From the NCBI GenBank assembly GCA_001724995.1, contig MEFD01000020.1:52646-116645 (forward strand): a stretch of DNA of 64,000 nt, in the 5' to 3' direction. Shown piece by piece: positions 1 to 7,975 of this stretch (the first letter of the stretch is position 1; each line of letters opens with the position of its first letter). The notes under the pieces were generated by a model. It had not been told where the DNA came from. It searched no databases and saw only the letters and a list, made by a program, of their open reading frames with translations. The DNA comes from Rubrivivax sp. SCN 71-131 (GTDB taxonomy: Bacteria; Pseudomonadota; Gammaproteobacteria; Burkholderiales; Burkholderiaceae_C). A program made the translations under genes and the position numbers.

Positions 1-206
1 ACGTCACCGAGACCAAGGAACTCACCGCCGCCGAGTTCGACGCCTTCACGCGCACGCTGCTGGTGTCGCGCGACTGGCTGCGCGGCAAGGGCGGCGGAAC
101 CGGCGACGGCTTCCTCTGCGTCGAGGTCACAGCGCCCGGTCGTCCCTACCTGTACATCAATCCGGAGGGCGGTGATTACGCCCGCTACGTGGCGCGTCTC
201 GGTTGA
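1..206 (+). CDS. Hypothetical protein, C-terminal fragment
   Basis: An open frame enters from the left edge (first full codon at 3) and ends with TGA at 204-206, giving 67 visible residues that end ARYVARLG. The segment contains a glycine-rich KGGGTGDGF stretch followed by a short beta-rich end. I recognise no family. It is co-directional with the next two small genes and has about 100 bp of spacing to the next, so it may belong to a small rightward accessory operon. Confidence 0.5.
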   Translation, partial: VTETKELTAAEFDAFTRTLLVSRDWLRGKGGGTGDGFLCVEVTAPGRPYLYINPEGGDYARYVARLG

Positions 207-306
207 TCGAAATTGATCGAGAAAGAAGCCAGGAACAGCTTGGCTTCTCCATCGGACAGCGCGTTACTACGGGTGTCGCAACGATCAACCCGAAGGAGAA
301 AGCACC

Positions 307-672
307 ATGACCAACACCAACATCCCCGCCACCCGCAACGAAGGCTGGGGCTTCTGGGGCACGATGGGCGGACACGCCTGCATCGCGTGGCCTCTGGCCA
401 TGACCGCCGTCGCCGACGCCACGGGCGAAGACCTCGACACCGTCCGCGTCTTTCTCGACAGCCGCTTTGGCCGCCACTTCGCAGACGAAGTCCACAACGG
501 TTTCTTTGACGGCAAGGGCATGAAGGACGCCATCGACGCCGCCACCACCAAGTGGATGGGCTGGACGATTGGCCGCCAGACCAGCAAAGACTACGGCATC
601 CCGCGCGGACTGCCTTACCTCACGGGCTACGTGATCCACTGCGGCATCGTCGAAGAGCAAGAAGCCGCCTGA
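307..672 (+). CDS. Hypothetical phage-associated protein
   Basis: A 121-aa soluble protein with no signal peptide or membrane segment. The start ATG follows a purine-rich GAAGGAG at good spacing. It is rich in Trp, His and Gly, with a GWGFWGTMGG stretch near the N terminus. I do not recognise a domain with known function; similar short proteins are common in mobile elements. Its stop overlaps the start of the next gene (ATGA), so the two are probably translationally coupled. Confidence 0.6.
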   Translation: MTNTNIPATRNEGWGFWGTMGGHACIAWPLAMTAVADATGEDLDTVRVFLDSRFGRHFADEVHNGFFDGKGMKDAIDAATTKWMGWTIGRQTSKDYGIPRGLPYLTGYVIHCGIVEEQEAA

Positions 673-911
673 TGAAAACCCTCGCCGCCGAACGCGAACA
701 GGCGCTGCGTTGGCTGATCGCCAACCGGCGTCCGGATGTCTCCATCGAACAGGCCGTGCGCGTGATGTGCGCCGCGCTGCCCCGCGATCTCGCCACGATG
801 CAACTGCTGCGGCGCATCGCCGAGGAAGAAGAAGCCAAAGCACCTGCGCGCGGATTCAACTGGCGCACGCCTCCTGGTCTGCCGCCTCGCGGCTGGCCTG
901 CTTGCCGGTGA
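672..911 (+). CDS. Hypothetical small protein
   Basis: A 79-aa protein whose ATG overlaps the TGA of the preceding gene. It is helical and charged (an EEEEAK run near residue 52), with a basic, proline-rich C terminus. The last 56 bp run antisense across the end of the convergent methyltransferase gene. I recognise no family. The coupled start supports it as a real gene; the C-terminal part is less certain because it overlaps another gene. Confidence 0.5.
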   Translation: MKTLAAEREQALRWLIANRRPDVSIEQAVRVMCAALPRDLATMQLLRRIAEEEEAKAPARGFNWRTPPGLPPRGWPACR

Positions 912-2091
912 AATCCTCCCACCGGCGCACGATCACGTCCACGTACTTCGGGTCGAGTTCAATCAGCCGCGCGATGCGGCCTGACTTCTCTGCCGCAATC
1001 AGCGTCGTGCCGGAACCGCCGAAGGGGTCGAGCACCACGTTGCCGGGGCGACTTGAGTTGCGGATCGCCCGCTCGACCAGTTCCACCGGCTTCATCGTCG
1101 GGTGCAGGTCGTTCTTCTGCGGCTTCTTGATCGCCCACACATCGCCCTGATCGCGGTCGCCGCACCAGTGGCGCGTCGCGCCCTCGGGCCATCCGTACAG
1201 GATCGGCTCGTACTGGCGCTGGTAGTCGGCACGGCCCAGCGTGAAGGTGTTCTTCGCCCAAATGATGAAGGTCGACCATTTGCCACCGGCGGCGCGAAAC
1301 GAGGCCTGCAGCACATTCAGTTCGCTGGAGGACATCGCCACGTAGATGCCGCCGCTGCAATGCGCCACGGTGGGCGTCAGCGCCGCCAGCAGGAAGTCGT
1401 AGAAACCGTCGCCCAAGTTGTCGTTGAGGATCGCGCGATCCTTGCCGCGCATCTTGTCCTTGGCGCTGTTGGCGTAGTTCACGTTGTACGGCGGGTCGGT
1501 GAAAACCATGTCCGCCACGTCGCCCTGCATCAGCCGGTCGTAGTCCCCGACGACGGTGGCATCGCCGCACAGCAGCCGGTGCTGGCCCATGATCCAGACG
1601 TCGCCCGGGCGGGAGATCGGTGTCTCGCCGACTTCCGGCACTGCATCCTCATCGGTCTGGCCTTCGTTGTCCGGCTCGTCGCCCGCGATCAGTTCGGCCA
1701 GCGCGTCGGCGTCGAAGCCGGTGATGTCGAGGTCGAAGCCTTCGAGCTGCAAGGCTTCCAACTCGATCCGCAGCATCGCGTCATCCCAGCCCGCGTTCTC
1801 GGCGATGCGGTTGTCCGCGATGACCAGCGCGCGGCGCTGCGTCGGCGTCAGGTGATCGAGCACGACCACCGGCACGATCTCCAGCCCGAGTTTCTGCGCG
1901 GCGGCGAGCCGTCCGTGACCCGCCACGATGATGCCGTCGCTGCCTGCGAGGATCGGATTGGTGAATCCGAACTCGGCGATGCTGGCGGCGATCTGGGCCA
2001 CCTGCTCCTCCGAGTGGGTGCGCGCATTGCGGGCATAGGGCAGCAACTTGGCGGTCGGCCACTGTTCGATCTTGTCGGCCAGCCAGTTCAT
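856..2091 (-). CDS. ParB-domain DNA methyltransferase (DPPY type)
   Basis: A 411-aa fusion. Residues 1-110 form a ParB/sulfiredoxin-like N-terminal domain (GHGRLAAA near 58-65). An acidic linker follows, then an N4/N6 amino-methyltransferase domain with the catalytic motif DPPYN at 199-203 and the AdoMet-binding motif FGGSGTT at 357-363. Such enzymes methylate an exocyclic amino group of A or C in DNA. No restriction endonuclease gene is adjacent, so it is probably an orphan phage enzyme that protects element DNA from host restriction. The start ATG overlaps the stop of the second methyltransferase (ATGA). Base specificity cannot be read from the sequence. Confidence 0.9.
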   Translation of the reverse strand: MNWLADKIEQWPTAKLLPYARNARTHSEEQVAQIAASIAEFGFTNPILAGSDGIIVAGHGRLAAAQKLGLEIVPVVVLDHLTPTQRRALVIADNRIAENAGWDDAMLRIELEALQLEGFDLDITGFDADALAELIAGDEPDNEGQTDEDAVPEVGETPISRPGDVWIMGQHRLLCGDATVVGDYDRLMQGDVADMVFTDPPYNVNYANSAKDKMRGKDRAILNDNLGDGFYDFLLAALTPTVAHCSGGIYVAMSSSELNVLQASFRAAGGKWSTFIIWAKNTFTLGRADYQRQYEPILYGWPEGATRHWCGDRDQGDVWAIKKPQKNDLHPTMKPVELVERAIRNSSRPGNVVLDPFGGSGTTLIAAEKSGRIARLIELDPKYVDVIVRRWEDFTGKQASREAADQEACAS

Positions 2092-3509
2092 GCCACCACC
2101 TCGGCATCGACAGTGGCAGTACGCTCGGCGGCGACCTGTTCGAAGGATTGGCCGGTGGCGATCAGGGTGATCGGCACACCGGGATGGTTCTGCTGGAAGC
2201 GCTTGATGGCGACGTCCACGTACTCCGGCGCGATCTCCACGCTGCGGCAGATGCGGCCCGTGCGTTCGGCGGCCAGCATCGTCGTGCCGCTGCCGCCGAA
2301 AGGTTCAAACACGAGGTCGCCCGCGTCGGTGTAGGCCTCGATCACGAACTCCGGCAGCGCCACCGGGAACACGGCGGGGTGATCGATGTCCTGCCCGATC
2401 TTGCCCTTGTGGCGCATCACGCGGATCACGCTGTCGGGAATGCGCGTGTCCTGCGTCGGCTGGCCCTTGTGCGTCCAGCCGCCAACTTCGCCGTCCTTGC
2501 CGCGCATCGCGGTGGACGAGCCATCGGCGCGCAGGTGCGATTCCTGCCCGGCGTGCTTGCAGGGCACGATCTTGTTGGGCTTGCGGGCCTCAAAGTTGAA
2601 ATGGAACACGAACTCGAAGCTCGGCGCGAAGCGGCCCTGCCAGTCGCCGGGCATCCCCGGCCCCTGATCCCAGACGTACCACGCAAAGCGCCGCCAACCC
2701 TGCTGGCGCATCCAGCCGAGCCACGCATCCCAATACGGGATCACCTCGTTGTCACGGTGGATGAGGCCAAGGTTGACCAGCACCTGGCCGTCGTCCGCCA
2801 TCGGCAGGTGCGCAAACACGCCGCGCATCAGGCCATCCCAATCGGTGATGCCACCCGAGGTGTAGTCGCGCTGGTTGCCGTAGGGTGGCGAGGTGAAGCA
2901 CATCCGCGCGGTATCGCCTTGCATCAGCGCAGCGACCACGGCCCGGTCGGTAGCGTCGCCACAGATCAGACGGTGCTGGCCGATGGCCCAGACATCACCG
3001 GGGCGGGACACCGCCACGACGGGCGCGTCCGGCACATCGTCCGCAGCATCCGGCTCGTCGCCGTCCGGTTCTGCCTCGGTATCAGGGTCGGCGTCCAGCA
3101 CATCCCCGGCGAGCAGTGCCTCGATTTCGGCATCCTCGAAGCCGGTCAGCGCAAGGTCGTACCCAGCCTCGGACAGGTCGGCCAACTCCAGCGCCAGCAT
3201 TTCCTCATCCCAACCGGCATCGAGCGCCAGACGGTTGTCGGCGATCACCAGCGCGCGCTTCTGCGCGACGCTCAGGTGGGCCAGTTCGATCACCGGCACC
3301 TGATCCAGCCCCAGCTTGCGGGCAGCGGCCAGACGTCCGTGTCCGGCGATGATGCCGTTGTCGCCATCGACCAGGATCGGGTTCGTCCAGCCGTACTCGA
3401 CGATGCTGGCCGCGATCTTGGCGATCTGGCCTTCGGCGTGCGTGCGCGGATTGCGGGCGTAGGGAATCAGCGCCTCGACCTTGCGGTACTCGACGTTGAG
3501 CGTGTTCAA
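2088..3509 (-). CDS. ParB-domain DNA methyltransferase (SPPY type)
   Basis: A 473-aa paralogue of the gene downstream, with the same layout: ParB-like N terminus (GHGRLAAAR near 56-64), a longer acidic Asp/Glu/Pro linker at 135-165, then a methyltransferase domain. The catalytic motif is TSPPY at 206-210, typical of many N4-cytosine enzymes, instead of DPPY; FGGSGTT lies at 404-410. The predicted start is TTG with no obvious Shine-Dalgarno sequence, but homology begins within a few codons of it. It is coupled to the second methyltransferase by a 4-nt overlap. The pair probably gives the element two methylation specificities. Confidence 0.88.
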   Translation of the reverse strand: MNTLNVEYRKVEALIPYARNPRTHAEGQIAKIAASIVEYGWTNPILVDGDNGIIAGHGRLAAARKLGLDQVPVIELAHLSVAQKRALVIADNRLALDAGWDEEMLALELADLSEAGYDLALTGFEDAEIEALLAGDVLDADPDTEAEPDGDEPDAADDVPDAPVVAVSRPGDVWAIGQHRLICGDATDRAVVAALMQGDTARMCFTSPPYGNQRDYTSGGITDWDGLMRGVFAHLPMADDGQVLVNLGLIHRDNEVIPYWDAWLGWMRQQGWRRFAWYVWDQGPGMPGDWQGRFAPSFEFVFHFNFEARKPNKIVPCKHAGQESHLRADGSSTAMRGKDGEVGGWTHKGQPTQDTRIPDSVIRVMRHKGKIGQDIDHPAVFPVALPEFVIEAYTDAGDLVFEPFGGSGTTMLAAERTGRICRSVEIAPEYVDVAIKRFQQNHPGVPITLIATGQSFEQVAAERTATVDAEVVA

Positions 3510-3529
3510 AGTGGAAGTCCCAAAAGCAA

Positions 3530-3559
3530 AACCCGCCGAGCGTTGCCGCCGGGCGGGTT
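3530..3559 (-). terminator. Candidate terminator upstream of methyltransferase pair
   Basis: AACCCGCC at 3530-3537 pairs with GGCGGGTT at 3552-3559 across a 14-nt loop. On the minus strand the stem is followed by TTTTGCTTTTGG, a T-rich tract. It sits just before the SPPY methyltransferase gene, so it could separate that gene from the replication operon or act as an attenuator. Confidence 0.5.
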
Positions 3560-3584
3560 GGGTGAATGAAGAATCTGGTGGGGT

Positions 3585-3638
3585 GGTAACCGTGCGCTGG
3601 GGTGGTAACCGGGGCCGGTAACCTGCCGACTGGTAACC
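3585..3638. repeat. Four GGTAACC repeats
   Basis: The heptamer GGTAACC occurs at 3585-3591, 3604-3610, 3617-3623 and 3632-3638, all in one orientation with starts 19, 13 and 15 bp apart. The first two lie in a longer shared unit, GGGTGGTAACCG. No gene spans them. They could be protein-binding sites; no function is shown. Confidence 0.7.
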
Positions 3639-3881
3639 TTGCCCGCGCCCTGACGCTAAAAAAGTGTCGCGCGCGCGCCCCCCGCATGGGTTATTGGCCA
3701 GGAAGGGCCCATTTCCCCTCGGGAGCGTGGCTTTGAAGCGACTGTCGCCTCAGAGCCACTGATCCCGAGCATGGATGAAATACTACCCCCGACCGGGGTG
3801 ATTTGTTGCAGGGGCAAAAGCCGCTGGTGATAGCTGATGGCAGCTCATGGCAGCTCATCCGCGACCATTCGCGTTCAAAGG
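3639..3881. other. Gene-free stretch between DUF6362 and methyltransferase genes
   Basis: With the repeats and hairpin to its left, this forms a gap of about 370 bp with no convincing gene. It contains an alternating CG run near 3664-3674, a short CCCCGACCGGGG dyad near 3787, and a perfect 10-bp tandem duplication of ATGGCAGCTC at 3837-3856 just beyond the 3' end of the DUF6362 gene. I see no RNA gene. A phage regulatory or packaging region is possible but unsupported. Confidence 0.4.
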
Positions 3882-4277
3882 CTATCCCGCGACAACGCAG
3901 CCGTTGAGCTGGTCAGCCACCGTCTGCAAGGCCTTCTGCCACCGTCGCCACGCCGTGGTGCGGTCGCAGGCGAAGCGGATGGTGATGTCCCGCCAGCCGT
4001 AGCGCTTGGCACGCATCCACACCAGATGGCGCTGCTCGACCTCCAGCCACTGCATCCAGCGCATCGTCTCCAGCATCCGGTCGATGGCGTCGGGTGCGGG
4101 CGGGAATGGGCGGTAGACCTTCTCATCGGCAGCGAACGTCTCCCACTCCCGACGCACGATGGCAGGCCAGCAGTTGAAGTAGCCCTGCACCCGCACGGGT
4201 GGCAGGCGTCGTCCTGTGTTGGCTGCTTCCTCGTAGCGTGCGGCCACGTCGTCAATCGTCCAGTTGGTGCGTGCCAT
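3882..4277 (-). CDS. DUF6362-like phage protein
   Basis: A 131-aa protein, Trp- and Arg-rich, beginning MARTNWTIDDVAARY and containing RPFPPAPDAIDRM near the middle. It matches my recollection of the DUF6362 family found in prophages. The C-terminal half (ITIRFACDRTTAWRRW) looks like a helix-turn-helix, which suggests DNA binding. The start was chosen as the ATG one base after the stop of the RuvC-like gene, giving tight coupling. Exact role unknown; its neighbours suggest phage DNA metabolism. Confidence 0.65.
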   Translation of the reverse strand: MARTNWTIDDVAARYEEAANTGRRLPPVRVQGYFNCWPAIVRREWETFAADEKVYRPFPPAPDAIDRMLETMRWMQWLEVEQRHLVWMRAKRYGWRDITIRFACDRTTAWRRWQKALQTVADQLNGCVVAG

Positions 4278-4278
4278 G

Positions 4279-4755
4279 TCACACCCCCTGTTCCACGTCG
4301 TGCTGCTCGATAGCCCAGTGCAAGAGCGCCAGCGCATCGGCTTCGTTGTCATCGACCGGGGCGTGGCCACGCGCGGTGACGGATGCGATCACATCCCCTT
4401 TGCCCGCATTGCCTTTGCCGGTGGCGTGCTTCTTGATCGTGCCGACCGGAACGCCCTGATACGGAATCTGGTGGTGCTCGCACCACGCGGTGAGCGTGGC
4501 GAGGAAGCCGCCGTAGGCGTGGGCCGCGTCGGTCGAAACGTGGCGGCGCACTTCCTCGAAGTGCAATGCGTCGATGCCGTCGCAGGACTGCTTGATCTCG
4601 GTGAGCCAGCGCTTGAAGCGCAAGAAGCGCATTCCGCCGCCTTCAAAACGCTGCGGCCGGAAGCTCTCGGAACCGCTGGTGATGTGGCCATCGCTGCCGC
4701 GCAGCGCCCAGCCTGTGATGGTGCCCAGATCGAGGGCGAAGATGGTGGTGGTCAT
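4279..4755 (-). CDS. RuvC-like Holliday-junction resolvase family protein
   Basis: A 158-aa protein with the RNase H-like fold signature of phage RuvC-like nucleases. An N-terminal ALDLGT-x-TGWA strand carries the first acidic residue, an internal HFEEVRRH carries a glutamate, and DDNEADALAL near the C terminus carries the last carboxylates. It probably resolves branched DNA during phage replication or recombination. I chose the ATG at 4755, preceded by AGGACTG; an upstream in-frame ATG at 4887 would add 44 low-complexity residues and is less likely. It lies between the primase and DUF6362 genes. Confidence 0.8.
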   Translation of the reverse strand: MTTTIFALDLGTITGWALRGSDGHITSGSESFRPQRFEGGGMRFLRFKRWLTEIKQSCDGIDALHFEEVRRHVSTDAAHAYGGFLATLTAWCEHHQIPYQGVPVGTIKKHATGKGNAGKGDVIASVTARGHAPVDDNEADALALLHWAIEQHDVEQGV

Positions 4756-4892
4756 GGTGTCAGTCCTGTTGAGCCGGTCTGACGCATCGGGCGCAGCTTG
4801 ACGTAACTCTCCGTGAGGTGCGCGCGTACGCGCGTATAGAGACTTACGTTCAAATGCGTCCGATGTGTCAGACGGCGTGAATTTCATGGGGG

Positions 4893-7184
4893 TCAGTTGT
4901 CGGCGTAGGGGGTGTAAGCGGGCATGGGCGGGTACTTGAGGTCGATGCCCCGGAACCCGCGCACGCCCACACCGTTGCGCCACTTCTCGATCCCGCGCGT
5001 GATCAGCAGATCGGAAAAGCGTCGCTGCGAGCCGATGAACTCGCCCGACGTTTCCGCCCAGTGCTTCCAGTCGGAGAACAGTTCGGTGGTCAGCGACTTG
5101 GCGTTGACATCACGCGCGCAGCGTTCGTCGAGCCAGCGGCCCAGCGCGTCCTCGGCCTCGAAATACTCCTCGGTCGCCGACACCACGCAGGCGGGCGGCT
5201 TCAAACCTTCGCGCTGCCATGCAAGGCATCCCGCCACCGCCCACGCCAGAATCCCGTCGCACTCGGCCAGCAGCTTCTCGGTCAGACGACCATCGCGCCG
5301 TTCGGGCGGGATCGTCACTGTGAAGGGGATCATGTGCATGCGCCGCTTCATCGCCTCGTCGATGTTGCGGATGGCGGGCTTGTGGTTGCCGACGATCACC
5401 GGCTTGAACTGCGGCGTGTACTCGAAGAAGTCCTGGCGCATGAAGCGCGCGGAGATCTTGTCGCCGCCGGTGATGGCCTTGACCTTGGACTCGTTCAGGC
5501 GACGACCCTGTTCGGTTTCGATGGCCGTCACGAAGCGCGCACCGCGCAGACCCGCCAGATCGGTCGGATGGCGGTCGCCACGGGTTTCGACGAAGGTGTC
5601 CATCGACGCGGTGGCGGCGTAGTCGCCGAGGATGGTGCTGATGACGTTGGCGAACACGCTCTTGCCGTTGGCACCGGTGCCGTACAGGAAGAACAGCGCG
5701 TGGGCGCTGGTGACGCCGGTCAGGCAGTAGCCGACCATTCGCTGCAAGTAAGCCTGCAGATCAACGTCGCCACCGGTGATGTCGGACAGGAAGGCCATCC
5801 ACTGCGGGCAGTCGCCGCCCGGCGTGGCGGTGGTGATCTTGGTCATCCGGTCGGCACGGTCGTTCGCGCGCTTGCGACCGGTCTTGAGATCGACCACGCC
5901 ACCGGGCGTGTTGAGCAGCCACGGATCGGCGTCCCATTCATCGGTGGTGGCCGCGTGCCTGCGATCCGCACGCGCCAGCCGTTCCACGCCGCCGACCGTG
6001 CTGGCGCTGGCCAACTTGGCGGCGATCTTGGGGTTGTCGGCGCGCACCGCCGTCTGGCGGCAAACGCTGCGGATCAGATCGGTGGCGGCGAGCGTGTCCT
6101 CCGTGCGCCAGCGTTGGCCGTCCCACACCAGCCACCGACCCCAAGCCGCGACGTAGCGCCAGTCGCGGTGGTAGCGACGAGTGAAGGACAGCGCGAGCGC
6201 ATCCTCGGTGCCCCAGACGGATTCATCGCTGCTGACCACCGGCTCATCGTCATCGGCCACGTTGTGCATCTGCAGACGCGGGCCGTGGGTGAGGAAGGTG
6301 GCGACGTCAAAGCCCTCGGCGATGGCGTCCGCCGCATCCCAACCCTCGGCAGCTTCCTCGGGCGGGTAGAGGATGTGGCAGGACTTCGCGCCCGCCGACA
6401 GGATGGCCTGCGCCGCCAGCGTCGCGTACTCCCAGCCCGGCTTGTCGCGGTCAGGCCAGACCAGCACGGCCTTGGCCGAAAGCGGCGACCAGTCGGTCTT
6501 GTCCACCGGAGCGTTCGCCCCGTGCATCGCGGTGGTGGCCGCGATGCCTGCGTCGATCAGCGCCTGCGCACATTTCTCGCCTTCGACCAGCACCACCTGA
6601 GCTGCGCTGGCCATCCCTGGCTGGTTGTAGAGCGGGCGCGGATCGGGCGGCGTCATCTTGCGCCGCTTGGCATCCCAGGGCCGGAACTGCTTCTTCTGCC
6701 CCGGTGGATCGTAGCGGTAGACGACGGCGATCAGATGGCCTGCCTCGTCGAGGTAGTCCCACTTGGCCGTGGCCGGGCCGAGTTCGTCGACCGGTGCCTC
6801 CTTCTTGCTGGCCTTGCGTGCCGGTGCCGACCGCGAGCGACCGAGCAGATCGGCTGCGGCATCGAGCACGCGCGGAAAGTCGTGCAGCACGCCGATGCCG
6901 ATGTGCGCGGCGATCAGCGCAAAGATGTCGCCGCCATCGCCCGTGGCGCGATCCGTCCACAGCCCCTGCTTGTCGCCATCGAGCACGACTTCGAGGCTGT
7001 CGCCGGGACTGCCCAGCACGTCGCCGATCAGGAACTTGCCCCGGCGCGTCTTGCCTGCCGGGAACAACGTGGCCAGCACCGATGGCAGACTGGCGATCAA
7101 GCCTGCCCGCAGCGCCTCGCGTTCGCTGTCATCAAGGATGCGCCGGTTCTCGACTGGCTTGGGGGTGTCGTTGAAGTCAAGCAT
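4893..7184 (-). CDS. Phage/plasmid D5-type primase-helicase
   Basis: A 763-aa replication protein. The N-terminal third contains a Toprim-like segment (VVLVEGEKCA near residue 195, then VLVWPDRDKPG). The C-terminal half is a superfamily 3 helicase of the P4/D5 type, with Walker A GTGANGKS near residue 503 and a KFKPVIVGNHKP-like sensor strand. It probably primes and unwinds DNA at the element's origin. The start at ATG 7184 is set by GGAGGT eight bases upstream; a GTG at 7193 overlaps that Shine-Dalgarno sequence and is less likely. It overlaps the sigma-like gene by 8 bp. Confidence 0.9.
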   Translation of the reverse strand: MLDFNDTPKPVENRRILDDSEREALRAGLIASLPSVLATLFPAGKTRRGKFLIGDVLGSPGDSLEVVLDGDKQGLWTDRATGDGGDIFALIAAHIGIGVLHDFPRVLDAAADLLGRSRSAPARKASKKEAPVDELGPATAKWDYLDEAGHLIAVVYRYDPPGQKKQFRPWDAKRRKMTPPDPRPLYNQPGMASAAQVVLVEGEKCAQALIDAGIAATTAMHGANAPVDKTDWSPLSAKAVLVWPDRDKPGWEYATLAAQAILSAGAKSCHILYPPEEAAEGWDAADAIAEGFDVATFLTHGPRLQMHNVADDDEPVVSSDESVWGTEDALALSFTRRYHRDWRYVAAWGRWLVWDGQRWRTEDTLAATDLIRSVCRQTAVRADNPKIAAKLASASTVGGVERLARADRRHAATTDEWDADPWLLNTPGGVVDLKTGRKRANDRADRMTKITTATPGGDCPQWMAFLSDITGGDVDLQAYLQRMVGYCLTGVTSAHALFFLYGTGANGKSVFANVISTILGDYAATASMDTFVETRGDRHPTDLAGLRGARFVTAIETEQGRRLNESKVKAITGGDKISARFMRQDFFEYTPQFKPVIVGNHKPAIRNIDEAMKRRMHMIPFTVTIPPERRDGRLTEKLLAECDGILAWAVAGCLAWQREGLKPPACVVSATEEYFEAEDALGRWLDERCARDVNAKSLTTELFSDWKHWAETSGEFIGSQRRFSDLLITRGIEKWRNGVGVRGFRGIDLKYPPMPAYTPYADN

Positions 7185-7770
7185 CGACGGCACCTCCGAT
7201 CACGTCGGCGATACCCGCCAGTTCGCGCGGAATGCGTGATACGTGACGCAGCTTGCGCAGAGCCTTCTTTTCGATCTGGCGGACGCGCTCGCGCGTAAGT
7301 CCTATCCTTTCGGAGAGATCTGCCAGCGTTGTCTCTGAAAAGAAGCGCTCGCGGATCACATAGGCTTCACGCTCCGTCAGCGAGTCGATGGCATCTTCAA
7401 TGATGCGGCCGGCCTGAGCCTGAGTTGCGAGCCTCAGTGGGTCGACAGGCGCGCCGCCGACCAGCGCCTGCACATTGTCCGCATCCAGTTCGATGGTGGA
7501 ATGATTCCTTGCCAGCGGCTGGAGTTGGGCGTCCGACCATAGATCAGAGGGTGATGCATTCAGAAAGTCGCACAGGGCCCACGCACACTCCCGCAACAAT
7601 CCATCAGGCGGCAGCGGCGAACGCGTGAGGTTGAAGTACGGCAGCAGCGCGCCGCTGTAGCTGATTCCAACTTCCTCTGCGAACTGCGCACCGGGGCGGT
7701 GCCCGGCCTGCTCGATGGCACGCAGCAGACGGGCGTTGCGCACAGAAATGCGAACACGGTAGTCACTCAT
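7177..7770 (-). CDS. Sigma-70 region 4 protein with extra N-terminal domain
   Basis: A 197-aa protein. Residues from about 128 to 180 match sigma-70 region 4: LTEREAYVIRERF, then the helix-turn-helix LADLSERIGLTRERVRQIEKKA that contacts the -35 element. Region 2 is absent, so it cannot be a complete sigma factor. The N-terminal 80 residues resemble an XRE-like helix-turn-helix (FAEEVGISYSG). It may redirect host RNA polymerase or act as a simple DNA-binding regulator of the phage operon. Both ends overlap neighbouring genes by 8 bp, consistent with coupled translation. Confidence 0.8.
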   Translation of the reverse strand: MSDYRVRISVRNARLLRAIEQAGHRPGAQFAEEVGISYSGALLPYFNLTRSPLPPDGLLRECAWALCDFLNASPSDLWSDAQLQPLARNHSTIELDADNVQALVGGAPVDPLRLATQAQAGRIIEDAIDSLTEREAYVIRERFFSETTLADLSERIGLTRERVRQIEKKALRKLRHVSRIPRELAGIADVIGGAVDA

Positions 7771-7975
7771 GTGCGCATCCTTGCGTGGCTGCCCACGCCG
7801 TGAGTTCCGACATCCGGAAGCGAACCATCTGGCCGATCCGGTAGTGCGGAATGCGCTTCGAGATGCGAGATCGCGGCTTGGTGAAGTAGTACAGCGGGAG
7901 ATTCAACAGATGGGCGGCGTGACGCGCGCCCACCATCGGCTCCACTGCCAGTGCTCTTGGTTGGGTATGGTTCAT
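7763..7975 (-). CDS. Excisionase-like helix-turn-helix protein
   Basis: A 70-aa protein with the layout of MerR/excisionase-type DNA-binding proteins: a helix pair with ARHAAHLLNLP, a wing with HYRIGQMVRFRMSELTAW, and a short tail. The RIG-x-x-VRF wing is typical of Xis and AlpA-like regulators. I chose the ATG at 7975; a longer frame to 8017 lies inside the nuclease gene. It may regulate the operon or assist recombination by the serine recombinase encoded upstream. Confidence 0.7.
   Translation of the reverse strand: MNHTQPRALAVEPMVGARHAAHLLNLPLYYFTKPRSRISKRIPHYRIGQMVRFRMSELTAWAATQGCAHE

Noticed and set aside
4279..4887. A longer RuvC-like protein starting at 4887
   Set aside because: The extra 44 residues are low complexity, have no ribosome site and are not needed for the fold; ATG 4755 has an acceptable one.
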